DNA of 64,000 nt, taken from Sipunculus nudus. Taxonomy: Eukaryota; Annelida; Sipuncula; Golfingiida; Sipunculidae. Below are positions 49,735 to 63,346 of the stretch, in pieces; the stretch's first letter is position 1; every line of letters starts with the position of its first letter. The position numbers and the translations under genes were made by a program. The DNA is taken from the NCBI GenBank assembly GCA_026874595.1, contig CM049311.1, forward strand, positions 74,530,953-74,594,952, given 5' to 3'. The notes beneath the pieces were generated by a model that was not told where the DNA came from, ran no database searches, and saw nothing but the letters and a program-made list of their open reading frames with translations.

Positions 49735-50280
49735 AGTTATGAGGAAAATAAGATTTTTACGTGTTTTGATGACCTTGACCTTTGAGCTATTTAGATAATA
49801 TACATAGAACTTCCAGAAATATTTAAGACATGCGATATATGTAAGTTACAAAGTGATTCCAGCAAAACTGAGGACTGAAGAATGTTATTTGTAAGACGCA
49901 TGAACCAGCAAGCAGGTGAAATTGAGACAGCTGACAAACAGACAGACATTTTGACAAAGTGACAAGATTGAGACCAGATGATTAAACCAGGTTATGGTCA
50001 GAGGGAGATAATAAACTATTATTTATGCAATTGAGGTTATAGGTTTGGAGATATGGCCATAAAATGAAATGATGCGGAGGTTCGACTGCAGCGCCTCCTA
50101 GTGGCCATATTCGGAAAATAAAAATTCACTTTAGCGAAATAAGTGTAAGTAAGTTCGAAAGTAATTACTGCAAAATTGTGGCCTGTAGAGTCATGACAAA
50201 CAGATCCACCAACAAACAGACATAAGCAGCCGACCAACATGCTTGCCGAAATCGAAGATTTCCGGAAAGCAAAAAATAAT
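49735..50280. repeat. Two diverged copies of a ~300-bp dispersed repeat
   Basis: GTAAGTTACAAAGTGATTCC followed by AGCAAAACT near 49841 corresponds to GTAAGTTCGAAAGTAATTAC followed by TGCAAAATT near 50147, each followed by a tract of ACAAACAGACA words. The offset is about 306 bases. The first copy begins with TGACCTTGACCTTTGAGCTATTT, a phrase typical of invertebrate dispersed repeats. No protein is encoded. Confidence 0.4.
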
Positions 50281-52284
50281 TCAACTGTACAATATTCTTT
50301 AATCGATTATACACACGATTGTAGGGTGCAATAAAAGGAGCCCCAAGAAAGACAATGCATACATGCTGCTAACATACCAGAAGGAAAACAAACACTGTCT
50401 TCTGTCTATCCCGAATCTGACAATATTATACAGGTGTTTGACATGTAAAGCTTCTTGTCAAAAACACAATGCAAATACAAAACTGGAAGGGATTTTCAAA
50501 TGTAATGTGTGTCGTGTCAAGCCTAAAGGAAAGGCTTCTTGATATTTGGCAATCCCTTTCAGTGACTCAGAGTAAAGTATAAATTGGCGCTGATCAAACA
50601 TACCAGAATGAACCATTGTCGACCTGATTCACTCATATAAATGGGTCTTATTTATTCCAGGTCGATGAACGAACCGGGAAGTTTAATTTCTACACGTGTG
50701 AAAGCGGCTGAAAAACACTTACCTGTAGGTCTAACACACTTAGTTTCGTGACAATGCAGGGGGGTTCTTTTTCGGGTCTTATTTCCTTGTAGTTATCGAC
50801 ATTTAAAGAAATGTTATTATAAATAAGAAAAGAGAGGTTCAAAGCACTCCTAGAAAAGGATGTGATATTTGCCAAATGTAAACTTATCCTTGTTTGGAAA
50901 ATGATCTAGTCTAGTGAGTGTTAATGTGCTCAGTCACCTCTCCGAAAAACCGGCTATTTTTTTTAAGTCTCCAAGCATTAACGTCAAAATTGTATTACAA
51001 CATTGTATATAGAGCTGATGGTAAGCCTGGCCTGAGGCCCTGGTACCTTCGCACTCAGACTTTTTTTTATCTGTAATTACAATAATATTTTATAATGATC
51101 ACTTCGTGTTTGAAACACACAAAAAAAACTCTGATAACAAGCTCCGAAACGAGTTAATACGTGTTTTGACATTAATATAATAAATTATCCTCAAACCAAA
51201 ATCAGATTAAATCTATCCAACAAGTTCCCCCCTCAGGATGTATACCAAAGATGTTTACGGGAATATAAAATATTTAAACTTCAAGCTTACCGCATGCCAT
51301 TACCGTTGCACAACAGATTCCATGCGTAACACAGAGTCTGCCCACAAGAGTACCAATCAGCTGATTGGGGTTTCACAATCTGAATTCACAATCTGAATCC
51401 CACAATGCACCGGGGCTTCTTAATACACAGATGGTGAATGTATGAATGTAATGACGAGGGCAATGCAGTCCGATCAATTGAAGTTCGTTGGAAAATAGTG
51501 TTCAAAGAAAATAACATAAAAGTGTTTTTTTTTTTCCTTTCAAGAATTCACGGAATAAGTAAAATATTTCAAGTATGCATGCGCACGTGCAATTTAAAGA
51601 GGTGTTTTCTTGAAATGTAACAAACAGAAAGTGGTTCGATTCGAGTAAAAACGATATCTGGGGGAATGTTGTGTGGGTATTTGCGACTGAATGGACAATG
51701 AGATTAGAATTTTTAACTGGGTAGAGTGGTCCACTGAGTGAAAAAGCTGACGGGTCCACGAAACATGTAAAAAACAGGAACATCAGGCTAGATCAAGCTC
51801 TGCATTTGTGGTATACCAACATTTTTTTAGCAAAGGTTCTTATATGAAATTAAGTAGTGATCTTAATCCCTTTATGCCAGGTTGGGAATATGAACCAATC
51901 CACTCCGCGATGCCATTGCCAGTGTTCTTAGCCAAGTCACCAGTACCAACGGCAAATGGAATCGTATTGCAGTATTTTGATCTTTTGCCATTTGCCCCTA
52001 ACAAACCCCTCCGTTCACCAAAAATGGAACCCACTGTTGTGTGCGCTACATTTAGAAACTATCATTGCCAGACAAAAACAAATGGTACGAAACGTATCAA
52101 AATATCGAAAGGTTCTGGTTACGATTATTATCTTATCAGAGGTGTATCTTCCAGTGACGGGGGGGGGGGGGTTTCTTCCTTTCTTTATCATGCCGCGACG
52201 TACCGAATAAATATCATTTAATTAAAATAGAGGAGAAATCGGGTGGGGCGTTATGCAGTAAGGTATGTCTACAATAAGCATGTA

Positions 52285-52291
<7 letters not shown>

Positions 52292-52354
<63 letters not shown>
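52292..52354. repeat. (TA)n microsatellite
   Basis: About 31 TA units. Confidence 0.95.
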
Positions 52355-52356
<2 letters not shown>

Positions 52357-54173
52357 TTTCGATGTCTGAGCCATCCGTCATTCTTAAAACAGCTTCTCGT
52401 TAATACAGCAACATCACGCATGTATATTCCGTTCTTAGGTATTGGATATAGACCTTGATGGGGGAATTATGTTTTACAGTTAGGAAGTCGTCATCATATG
52501 TCACTTTTCTTTCGGCATTTTTGTTATGACAGACCTTATAACAGTGAAAATATTTTATATGCTATGACGATCCATTTTCCATGTCTCCAAGGTATATTTC
52601 TCGGACACTTTTAAAGCAATCAGTGCCGACGGGCATTGTTTTACCTTTTTTTAACAATTAAGTTGTCGAGAAAAATTTCATTTGGACATGAAAACAACAG
52701 AATTGTTTTGCTAAACAGGTGTTTGAACAACATAAAATGGCAAATGTTATCGCAATATAATTATTTTTTTTTCTTCAAAGAAATTGTCAGAAGAGCTGGA
52801 GCTCAAAATAGATAAACTTCTGCTGAAACAAAATAAACTTCAGAGACCATACGGACGATAGCAGAGCTAAATTGAGAACGTTCAGATATGTAATTATATC
52901 CGAATGTGACAGCAATAAAAGCTTACGGTCATAAATACCAAATAATTTAAAATTTTCAATTAGAATGTATATAAGACTGAGATCTGAAATTTGGATTTAA
53001 ACATGACAGATGAGAACAGTTTCAAGATGGTGAATGTGTAATTAGGTCGGGACAACCACCCACCAGCGGTGGACTGTAAATGCATCTAAACTAAGGCCAG
53101 GAAGGTTCTGAAGAACATTTCAAGCATACTGGCTGTATACAAGATCGCCAGTAAACACAATTATCAGTCTGCAGTCAAGGAGCTTTTAGTATAATGGTCA
53201 ATGCAGAGACTCTGTCTCTTTTTATTCACAAATCGTATTAAATATATCATCATAAATAAAGAAAGTTATCCATGAATAAAGAAAGTTTAAATCTCGATCG
53301 GGTCATGGTGCAGAGCCACAATGAGCTTTCTAGCCTCCATCTGAGATCGAGTTCGATTGGATTTTTTACTTATTTACTTATTTAAGTACAATCATATTTT
53401 GGGAATTTATTCATGTGAAAACATAAACATTATTCTACGACTGCGACAAATCTGGTATAGAAACTAAGGTCAAAGGTCACCCCACGAAGATCATTGTGTC
53501 AAAACGAGTAAGTAGGAACGCTGTCAGACCAGTAATGGTTTATACGGCTATCCATTTTGCTGAAGCACAGAGAGCAAGGTCGGACTAAAACTAATAAATG
53601 GCTCAGAGTAAAGAGAAATGCCTGAGACATGTCTGGGGCAAGGTGAACGCTGCACGTCTCTGGCAAGATTTTCTACTTTAAAAAGTCTCTAACACAGCCG
53701 GTGGCGTCACCCAACCCACTCCAACCCAAGATGTTGTCTGCGCCGGCCCAGTGGCAAAGCTGAAGTGATACGATTAGTCCAAAACCAAACGTGTTGGAGC
53801 GTCTCCTCCCGGGCTGATATTGCCTGTCGCGTTCACTCACCTTTTTCTTCATCAAATACGGCCTTCCTTTCTTTTTAACGCTGTGCATCTTCTCGATATA
53901 TTCCCCAGTAATATGTATATTCTAGTAAATCCATCAATTTTATCCCCATTTGTCCAGGTATTGTCCATTTGAGGTTAAGAGTGCTGTTTTACCTAACTTT
54001 ATTTTATCTAAAATCGTACAAGATAACACAATATAAAAAGTCCATCCAAGTCCAGCCACCATGCCGTGACAGTAATTACTTCTATTACTTCCAATGTATT
54101 ACCATACAGTTTTTAAGCATGAAATACGGTCGTGTCTTATTTTTCATGAAAACGACCATGCATATGTAATTAC

Positions 54174-54194
54174 GGGGGGGGGGGGGGGGGGGGG
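54174..54194. repeat. Poly-G tract
   Basis: About 21 G in a row on the + strand. Confidence 0.9.
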
Positions 54195-56841
54195 CGGGTG
54201 GCAGGGGCAAAATCTCTCGTAGTTGAGGCTTTTGATTGCTCTCCTGATTATTCTGGATGAAATCCAGCTCTGACGTGTTATGACGATATTGATACACCTA
54301 CCAACCATCAGCTTTGTCCAAAATTAAAATATAGAATGGCGATCGCTATCTACGGTCAACGGTAATTATCAAACCCTTTAAGTTATCATTTAAACCTTTT
54401 AAAACTAAAACAAGGAGGAGAAATAACACTGTTTCCAATTACAAGTCGCATATTTGGAATAACATGATGCCTATTTCTGATCATATTAAATAAAGCAAAT
54501 ATGGCTAAGCGGAACTCAGTTGAAATCTTTAATCATTTTATATGTATACCTCATAATAAAAAGGTTTGGCCTATTCTGAAAAGGACTGAAATTATTTGAA
54601 TTCTGATTTTAAATGAGTCAGAGATACTATGTAATTTAGGATTGCTAAAAGCCCATAAAACACCACTCTATCGTTAAATTGGTGAAAATCCAACAGCGCA
54701 CTGTGTAAATGATACATTTTCATTTAGAACATAGGTAAAACATTTCATAAAAAAATAAGCGGAAGCAAGAAACATCATCTGAAACACAAGTCGCATGTAC
54801 ATTCGTCATCATTGTTTTTATTCCGTCAAGAGAAATCCGGTGACGACACGATTTTAGTGGCCCCGGCAGCCTTGTGAGCTGGTGAGAGCAATATTAACCT
54901 AGCACGCAGGCGAACATATTGGTCCTTTGTTGAGCGGGTTACGTTTGTGTTTATATATAGCGCTCTTACACGTCAGTAGGTAGCGGTTGCACAATGGTGA
55001 CGCGTTATCTGTCGTATGCGGTTATTGTACAGCGGTACGTTTGTCAGTGTGTATATTGTTGCTCGCATCAGTTTCTAGAGGATCCGGCTTTTAGTACACC
55101 CGCTAATAATACACACCAATGAACAGGAATATTTTTTAAAAAATAAGGTGTGTGTGTCAAGAAGCCCGATTAAAGGGACAGGGCCTATTGCAGTGTTCGC
55201 TTTCATTTGGCAATCCTGTATTCTTTACGGGTTACTGAACAATAGCCAACTTAAATGCGATACAGGAAATAACTTGTTACACTTGTAACCATACGGATGG
55301 AGTTTCACTTTGGCTTACATAAATTCTTTTGTGTTAGTTCATCACACGTAGCCTCATGTTAAAAGGTCAGAGGTTTACAACGGTATCGATGTAAAAGGCT
55401 GGGTGACCGTTGCAGTGCATTCCCCCGGATGGCTTGTATCACGACTCAAGTAGTTTACTAGCCCAATGAAAATGCCTACTGAGAAGTGTTTTCATGGCTA
55501 GATTTCAAGGACAGATCTGGGGGAGGGAGTAGCAGCAATTTTGCCCGTCTGAAATGAGAGACTCTGCACGCAGAGCCCAAATTGTAATGACAACTGAGCA
55601 GTGCTTTGACGGCAGAAATTGAGATGCGAACCGTATGGGGTGGGGGCGAGGGAAAATGTAAGATATAAGAGGGGGGGGGGGTCCCCAAGCATAAAACGTC
55701 AAACATGAACTAACATTCCAGAATATAGTCCCTCCCCTTGGAAAAGCCAATTAACAGCTGTCCTCCCCGTGGTCACGGACGTTCTTTTTAAGGACATCCA
55801 GGTGGGAGGAACAAGAGCCAAGTGACTTAGTGCCCTGAAGGAAAGCGGAGCAGGACACCAGGCTACCCATTACATCGATCTAAATCAGTCACCTTCACAG
55901 TCAGGCCAGGAACAGCCGACGAGGTGTGTAGGGCAAAATGGGAGCCATCCGCCTTAGTGCAGAAAGACCATGTCCTCCAAATGGAACGACACCAGAGAGA
56001 AGAACTGAATGCAGTCATTCAGTTTGCATATAGATCAGAACGATATGCCTCGACGGCAAGGCTGAATAAATCAAACCGCGTTCATCAATCTTATATTGTC
56101 CCTACAGTTACAATACATCGGATGTATATTTGCTTAAAGCAGTGGCCAGTTCTGTCGTGATTATTGCATCAGGAGATTGCCTTCTGTTGATCTTAGTTAT
56201 TGAAACAGATATCTAATAATATTTCTACCACCCTGACCTATCATTAAATTATATGATGATATTAAATGATTTTCCAAGTATTTGTGTTATCTGGTCTCAT
56301 CTAGCCTAAGCAAACTTATATTCTACTTTAAGTTGGCTGAAGTTCTCTAGACATGTTATGTCACAGTTACCTGATAGCTGGGAACAAAAGAGACCACAGT
56401 CTGCCATATGTACATAATGACCTGATGCCGTGTCCTGGTGTCTGACAGTCAAAGGATTCTCCCTCAGTCTTCACTCAGTCTGTGGTGACTGGAATTTTAA
56501 ACCTGAAAAGACATCAAGATACATATTCTAAATAAAAGTTAAACATGCAATATGGCAACTGTGTTGTTATCCATAACTGAAAATAAAACTATATGCATGT
56601 ATATATATAAACATTCAAACATGGAATATTAAGTTAACATTACTGGTATGTATAGTATCGATATTAACTTATTACATATAATGTATATTTTATGTGATGG
56701 AAACACATTTTACACAGACAACATAAATATTTGTGACATGTAAGTTAACAAATTCCATGTATGATACTGAACAAATGGATCAGGAACAGGGAAATTGCTG
56801 CTATGCCCCCCCCCCCCCCCATTTACTTAACCTAAACTAAA

Positions 56842-57157
56842 GGCGCGTATATGCGTATGTGCGTATGTGTGCGTGAAAATATATGTGTGTTTCCATGAGC
56901 GCGTATATATGCGTGAACTGGCAGACTAATATATTTTGAAACAGTGGACCGAGCAGGCCTTCCACTAAAAGATGGTGAAGTGACGTTATTTTACTCCAAA
57001 TCCCTAAGTTCACCGAAAATGTTCCCTAAGTTCCCTAAAATGGCGATTTTCACGTATATACGCATACACGCGGACGGAAACATGTGAACACCCCAGTTAC
57101 AACATTACATGAGCAATTTTTCACGCATATAGGCACATACGTGGACATGAAAACATC
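56842..57157. repeat. Inverted cluster of TCACG(C/T)ATATA...GGAAACA units
   Basis: Two units on the left (56843-56935, read on the - strand) and two on the right (about 57050-57090 and 57120-57157, read on the + strand) share TCACG(C/T)ATATA, ATACGCG or ATACGTGG, and GAAACA words. The two halves face each other, as in a MITE or foldback remnant. The middle carries three CCCTAA hexamers. Alternating purine-pyrimidine runs such as GCGTATATGCGTATGTGCG are prominent. Confidence 0.45.
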
Positions 57158-57817
57158 CCTTTTAACAACTACCGGCTAAGGGGTCCGAATCTAATCATAT
57201 TTAGTCTGACTTCACCAAGGCTGGCAAATCTGGCTGCACTTGTTTCGATCCCTGAAATCCATAAGACACTAATTATTATACACTCTGCAAAAATTAATGA
57301 ATGTTTAGTTTCCAAAGAACTGACCACTTCGAGCTCAAGGTGTTATCTTGCTTTATCTTCTGATGTTTTCGTTCCTGTTAATCTGGCTTCTAAAAGAGGC
57401 AGCCAAATAACAACAATTCAACAATCAATTAAATCTAGACAGAAAATGATTGTCTTAGAAATTTCACTCTCCCTTTCACTGACACGTGAATTCGTGAATA
57501 ATGGAATATGACAAAGGGTTGAACCCTATTGTTGTGAGCTCTTTATGATTTGAAGCCTGTGTTGCTGATGATTCCTTGAATATTGTAAAAATAAGTAGTC
57601 TCTAAATTGTTAATTATGTATGCCTATACAGTTTAACTCATGTCAATAACGTGGATTGCATGCATACACAACACACACACACACACTAACACACACACAC
57701 ACACATATATATATAATATAAGGAAAAGTATATGTAAAAACACAAACATATCGTGTCAATCTGCTTATGTAAGAGATAATCTCTGTATATAATCATAGAT
57801 AATGGAAAAAGTAACCG
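57158..57817. other. Intergenic sequence with a CA/TA microsatellite
   Basis: No gene was recognised. A (CA)n tract with one interruption followed by TA units lies at 57665-57714. Confidence 0.5.
57665..57714. repeat. (CA)n(TA)n microsatellite
   Basis: ACACAC units with an ACTAAC interruption, ending in six TA units. Confidence 0.9.
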
Positions 57818-58120
57818 GCTTCTTTGGTCTATAGGGTAAGGCACCGGACTCAAAGCCGGTGATCGTGAGTTCGAACCTCAGCCGAGGCAATGAGATTTTT
57901 AACGGTCGACCCCCACCCCGGATGAGCGCTCTGAAGGCTTAATGGGAAGGCCGTGCCCAACGGCCATGTTTCACACACAAACGAAAGCGTTCCCCGGCGA
58001 TATAACCCAGCTATGGGGAGAATTTCGCACCAAGGGCAAGCAGGTGCAGTAGCCTCCGGGCCTAGTTAACACCAGGATAAAACATGAGAGGAAGCGCGTG
58101 ATATTCACCTGTCATGTAGT
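57818..58120 (+). mobile_element. tRNA-derived SINE-like element
   Basis: The first 72 bases (57818-57889) fold as a degenerate tRNA. The D stem GTCT/AGGC pairs, ACCGG/CCGGT closes an eight-base anticodon loop containing CAA, and a T arm with GTTCGAACC matches the RNA polymerase III B box. The acceptor stem pairs at only five of seven positions, counting one wobble. The oversized loop and weak acceptor argue against a working tRNA. A non-tRNA body of about 230 bases follows, which is the layout of a SINE. The 3' end is not certain; no clear tail or target duplication was found. Confidence 0.5.
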
Positions 58121-58573
58121 CGAAAATCGGAAAGGAATTCTGCAGATTTACATATTCTTAGTTAAGCACTATTTAAAAAATTGAAGCGGTTACCTGCAAA
58201 AACAAAAAAATAAAAGAAAAAGGATAACCGAAAAAGTATCTATTGGTGCATTTTACCATTTTCCACAATCTTGTAACAATGATAAATAATAAAATCATAA
58301 AAAAATTACCATTAATGTTTAAGGTCCTGGTGTTTATTATTTTTCATTATTTAACATTATGTTGTCTTGCTGACGGGTTGGTTTACTGAGAACCCTGTGA
58401 TTTAAATAATTAATAAATTATCATTAGGACTGATAAAATTCAGGTACAAATTAAGACCATGCAGGTATATATCCTCACACCTTGTCTCATCCCCTGTTAT
58501 ATCCACCAGTTTGCCTCTCCACTGACTTTTTTCCGCTTGACGTCATAATCAATTCGGAATCCAACACAAACCA

Positions 58574-58652
<79 letters not shown>

Positions 58653-59807
58653 CAATGTGAACTCCAGGCTTTGTTATATGAGCAACAGGATCCCCCTATT
58701 CCCGGCAAATCAAATCTCAACTAATCCTACATTTTAATAAGTTTTTTCTGAAAAATATAAAATACAGTGAATCAGTGTGACTTTAGACTTCTTTCCATCC
58801 TTTCCCTTTTTATGATAACTGGTTCCTTTGAACGCCCGTGACTGTCATGTTTTTAACTTTGGTTTGGTGTATTTTAGGAAGGTCCTTTGGCGTTCTTTTC
58901 TGGATGTGTTGTATTTATGATGGATCACCTATTGGTCTGACGAGAGGCGTCGTATATCATTCTCCAAACTGAGCCACTGCTTGCATGTTCTGTTCTAGAC
59001 CGGGTATCTATTTCAAAAAAGTAATTTGTTTCATATTTAGACTAAAGTCCACGGTCAAATCTGATTCACTCTGGTACCAATTGTGACGTCATCACTATAA
59101 GCCTGCCCTCGGACTCAAGTCTCAATCCATGTTATTCGACATACTCCAAGACTCGACTCTTGTTTTCATAATTTAAGTTTGCAAGGACGTACCCTTGCTT
59201 CTTTTTGTTATCTGTAATAGAGGTGCAATAATAATTTCAGGTTGAAGTATATCGGACCATATCTCGAACATTATGCCTCCATTCATAGGAGTGGAGTCCG
59301 AATGCCCATGGGGTAGCCTTTGACTCTGATTCAACACAACCCTAAGCTCTAATAGATGGTGGCTCCCTCATAGATCCCCATGACGTCGCCAAAGAACAGA
59401 CCCTCCGAAGCCTTCCCATCATGCCTTGCCAGGCTGTAAGAATTGATTGAGGTAACAATTATTTGATTTTCTAGAGAGTATATGTGCCAATATTGTCATA
59501 CATACTTAAAATCAAGTCACAATTTATGTCAAAGCTGAGTCAACACAAGTGTGGTGTGCATATAATATACAGAGGTTGTTGCATGTTTTCACGCCGAAAG
59601 CCGAATATCGTAATCTTAACTGTAGCTAATCGGACATTAAAAAACCTAGGTGGCTTATAAAACTCTAGGAAAATTTCAGGGTATGGTTATACTTAGTATA
59701 CCGCACACTAAATCATGTGTTCATAATGGCATGTGCTATGTACACATACAGAGAGAAAAATACAAACAGACAGTTATACAGAGAGACATGCAGAAGGAAA
59801 GTAGGTG
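58121..59807. other. Intergenic sequence without recognised genes
   Basis: AT-rich with one compound microsatellite. No supported coding sequence. Confidence 0.5.
58574..58652. repeat. (TA)n(GA)n compound microsatellite
   Basis: About 26 TA units followed by about 13 GA units. Confidence 0.95.
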
Positions 59808-61100
59808 TTTCGACCCATATTGTAATAACAGCCAAAAATGTAATAAAAATGGCCCATTTTGTAATAATACCCTGTCCATAGAGTAATAAAATCGCAATTA
59901 AGTAAAAAGGCCAATAATGTTATAATTCATATTTCATGCAAATTAATGTTGACACTTCAAGTAATACAAGTATAAAAAGCCACTGGGTTTACATAATGAC
60001 TATCCGTTTTAATGAACCAAAATGCCAAGCTTTTATGAGTGAAATATGGCCATGTGTTTATCATGTTTATCCCTTGTTGAATCCGTGTTTTTGACAGGAT
60101 GATAACGTATTTAAACAGGACAAAATTAAAAATGAATCTGTAAACACAACACATCCTCCAACCATGTTTTATATTTTGCAACCTTTCCCCATCTAAGTGC
60201 TGTTCCCGCTTCTAGGCCTATGAATGAGGATGGCTCGGACTGGCTATGTTGCTTGAAATTAAGGTTATGGTAAAAAAATACATTACCTGTCAATATTACT
60301 CTGGCTAAACTTAAGTTTTGGATAATCAGCCGTATTGAAGAGCTGACTCAAACTGGGACATGCAGAACCGAGCGATAATGGGTGATCGGATATAGAGTAC
60401 GAGTTTGGAAATAAAGTCAAGGTCAAAAATAGATATTAGGTGCAAATATGTCTTCTGTGACTAATATTGTGGCCGTTACTATAATTGTTTTTGAATAAAA
60501 AACAGTCATATTATATATTGGAGCCCTAGCACACAAGGGCAGAAAATAGAAAAAAAAAATAATTGGTGGTTTGCACTCGGCGGACCTAAGAAAGTCCAAC
60601 AAAATATTTAGCTCCAAATATCGGTATAGAAATAAATTAATCAACTCTTAGAAGCGTCCCCTCCCTGCGGAGGGAGGCTTAATAAATGAAGTTTGGAGAA
60701 ATGTCATATATCGTTCTCGATAATAAAAGCATGAATGTGTTAAAAGTAAGAAAATGAAGCATTTCACGTTCTTCAAGATAATTACTCAGACCAAATCCGA
60801 TTCAAGGGCAATCCATCCGTTTTACTAAGAAGAATTCTTAAGAAAATGAAGAAGATATGTCTGTCTTTGATCAGTAGCTCGGATAATAAGTCATAGTCAG
60901 ATGCGCTAAAACTGTTCTTAGACTTAAAAAAAATAGAAAACAATATTGGCCCGTTTCATTACAATATTGGCACTTTGAAATTATTGCATATTGAATCGTT
61001 TCCGGTACTAATATTGTTACGACCCATCTTGTAATAACCGTCCCATATTGTAATAACGGCCAATATTGTGGTAAAAAAGGCAATATAATAATAATGGCAA
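59808..61100. repeat. Cluster of TATTGTAATAACGGCC-type words
   Basis: At 59808-59922 the sequence runs CGACCCATATTGTAATAACAGCC, AAAATGTAATAAAAATGGCCC, TTTTGTAATAATACC. At 60940-61100 related words recur: CGACCCATCTTGTAATAACCG, CCATATTGTAATAACGGCC, plus inverse forms (GGCCCGTTTCATTACAATATTGGC). The unit is about 20 bases and degenerate. The two groups may be the ends of one ~1.3-kb element; the stretch between them has no recognised coding sequence. Confidence 0.45.
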
Positions 61101-61563
61101 ATACTGTGTTAATAAATGGGTAAGATTATAAAAATCTTTACTTTAGCTTTACTGCATGTAATCAGCATGTTTGTGGTTAAAACGGGCATAGAGGCCATAA
61201 CGTAAAAAACTAAAGTTTGAAAGATAATGATTATATTCATGTCAAATTTAACGTATAGTCAAAATAAATATTGACTTCTTGTGACGCGAATGTTTACGTA
61301 AACATACAAATATGAAAAGCACTCGATTTCCATTATGGCTGCACCTTTTATACTAATGAAGAACCCAAATGACTGTCATTTGAGAAGGTATTCTCAAACG
61401 ATATAAATGTAAAGATATATACATCTACAGGCTTCATAATATAAAGTCATATATACTTACTTTACATAGTCTGAAAGATGCAAATGAAGCAGGGCATTCG
61501 TGAAGAACATGTAAATCAGGTCTAAATACTGGTGAAATCTTGAAGTCTCATATAAATTCATTG

Positions 61564-61575
61564 TACACACACACT

Positions 61576-61630
<55 letters not shown>
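61564..61630. repeat. (CA)n(TA)n microsatellite
   Basis: CA units with a CTCA interruption followed by about 20 TA units. Confidence 0.95.
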
Positions 61631-61633
<3 letters not shown>

Positions 61634-62171
61634 AAATAAAATATATACCTCACCAAATAAAAGTTTCCCTTGGCATTGTTTTCACTTAATTTCTTCGTGT
61701 CACTTTGTGTGTGGCACTTTTTTGGGTAGGGGGATTGGGCAGGGATGACCAAAATTTGTACCTTATATTTATTTTTGACCTTGACTTAATTCTTAAGGTC
61801 ATAACCAGGAGATGCTTCCAGCGATCCGTGGACAATGGTAAGATTCTTGTTAGCCTCTCCCATGCGAAGGGTTCGAGGCTTATTGGGGCCAGTGAGTTAA
61901 TTTCTATATCAATAATTCTTGAATGGACTTTCGAGTTCAAATGAGTGCTACAGCATCGATTAAAATCCTTTTCTTCCTTTCTTCTTCGGGATTGCGCTAG
62001 ATATCAAATATGGCTGATTTACAAAACCAAACCTTTGGGTACAGTGTTAGTCATAGGTTACAGATTTGCCTTTGATGTTCCTTTTTTTACCTTGACCTAA
62101 TTGCTAAGGTCGTTACGTTACACAGTATACCTGAAACACACTTCATCATTATTTCAGTTGTTGATTCGTTC

Positions 62172-62187
62172 GGGGGGGGGGGGGGGG
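62172..62187. repeat. Poly-G tract
   Basis: About 16 G on the + strand. Confidence 0.9.
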
Positions 62188-62591
62188 TCGCTCAAACAAA
62201 CGCTCGGTGATTACGAGTATTTAGTTTAGAACGGCTTGTTCTGGCCATGACTTGTTACATGTTATTACGTCAGTATGTGTATACATCTCATAATAAGAAG
62301 AAAAGATGATGGATATGGGGCGGAACGGACTAAATATATATCGTCCTGTCATGCGGCTGCAATTTAAAACGTCACAGCCTGGTGCGTATGATATAAATAT
62401 CATGTAAGTTCTTGTATCTTAGCCCTGCGAAGACACACCTAAAGATCGAATTATTGATTGTATATTACTATTACCAGCTGCAAAAATTAAATGGACCTGA
62501 ACAAATAATTTCCCTTATTACACCTACATACACTTACACAGTTTCACACACACCTACACGCATACACCTATATATATATTAATTATATATA

Positions 62592-62595
<4 letters not shown>

Positions 62596-62629
<34 letters not shown>
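62596..62629. repeat. (GA)n microsatellite
   Basis: About 17 GA units preceded by short TA runs. Confidence 0.95.
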
Positions 62630-62633
<4 letters not shown>

Positions 62634-63165
62634 GTTCATTATAGTCCATTATATGAACGTTACCATGCAAAGAACTAAAATCAAAATAGTAAAAATGTGC
62701 AAACAGGGACATATTAAAAGTGGTAATCTTAATTTATCGGAGACATAAATAAAACAAAATTTTCATGAATTGCCTTATAAAAGATATTTATTAAAATACC
62801 ACGCAGTCTGAATATATATACTTTTCATGTATCCACCATTTACGTGGTACGTTGTTGATTGTGATTTGTTTATTCGCGCGAAGTGGTTCCATGAAGAAGA
62901 GTATACTTTGTAAAATTAATGACATCATCACCGGTGATTATGTAGCATGTATAATGTTTCGTGTATATATTCAAATAGGCCATGTAAGCAAAATGTTTGG
63001 CAGAATGCAACAAAGAATTTTCAGTTGGGTCAAATCAAAATGTTGTTATTCGTGTCCAAAGTGGTGAATGTATCATTTTGGTGATAATGGTGTTCAGGTA
63101 TAAGGGTATAAGTTTTAACAGATGTTATGATCTGTGGTAAACCTAATCGAAATATACTAATATTT

Positions 63166-63167
<2 letters not shown>

Positions 63168-63202
<35 letters not shown>
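63168..63202. repeat. (GA)n microsatellite
   Basis: About 17 GA units. Confidence 0.95.
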
Positions 63203-63204
<2 letters not shown>

Positions 63205-63346
63205 ATCATGAACTTACAAAACAGTCAGGAGTCATCGCTGATAAAAGCCATATCCTATATGCCATGTTGGAAACATTTTTTTTAATAAAAACGGTTTTGA
63301 GCGAAGGTCGGCACTTGTAACTTCGAGCTGTTTTGACGTCTGAAAT

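Larger units (their letters stand above)
50281..56841. other. Intergenic sequence without recognised genes
   Basis: No supported coding region. A TA tract at 52292-52354, poly-G near 52159, 54174 and 55671, and poly-C near 56806 stand out. The open frame at 51808-52221 has no ATG at its start and no recognisable domain. Confidence 0.45.

Noticed and set aside
51808-52221. 137-codon open frame on +
   Set aside because: It begins with a non-ATG codon, runs through a poly-G tract encoding Gly and has no recognisable motif.
57818-57889. Functional tRNA-Leu gene
   Set aside because: The acceptor stem is poorly paired and the anticodon loop has eight bases; an attached body fits a SINE better.
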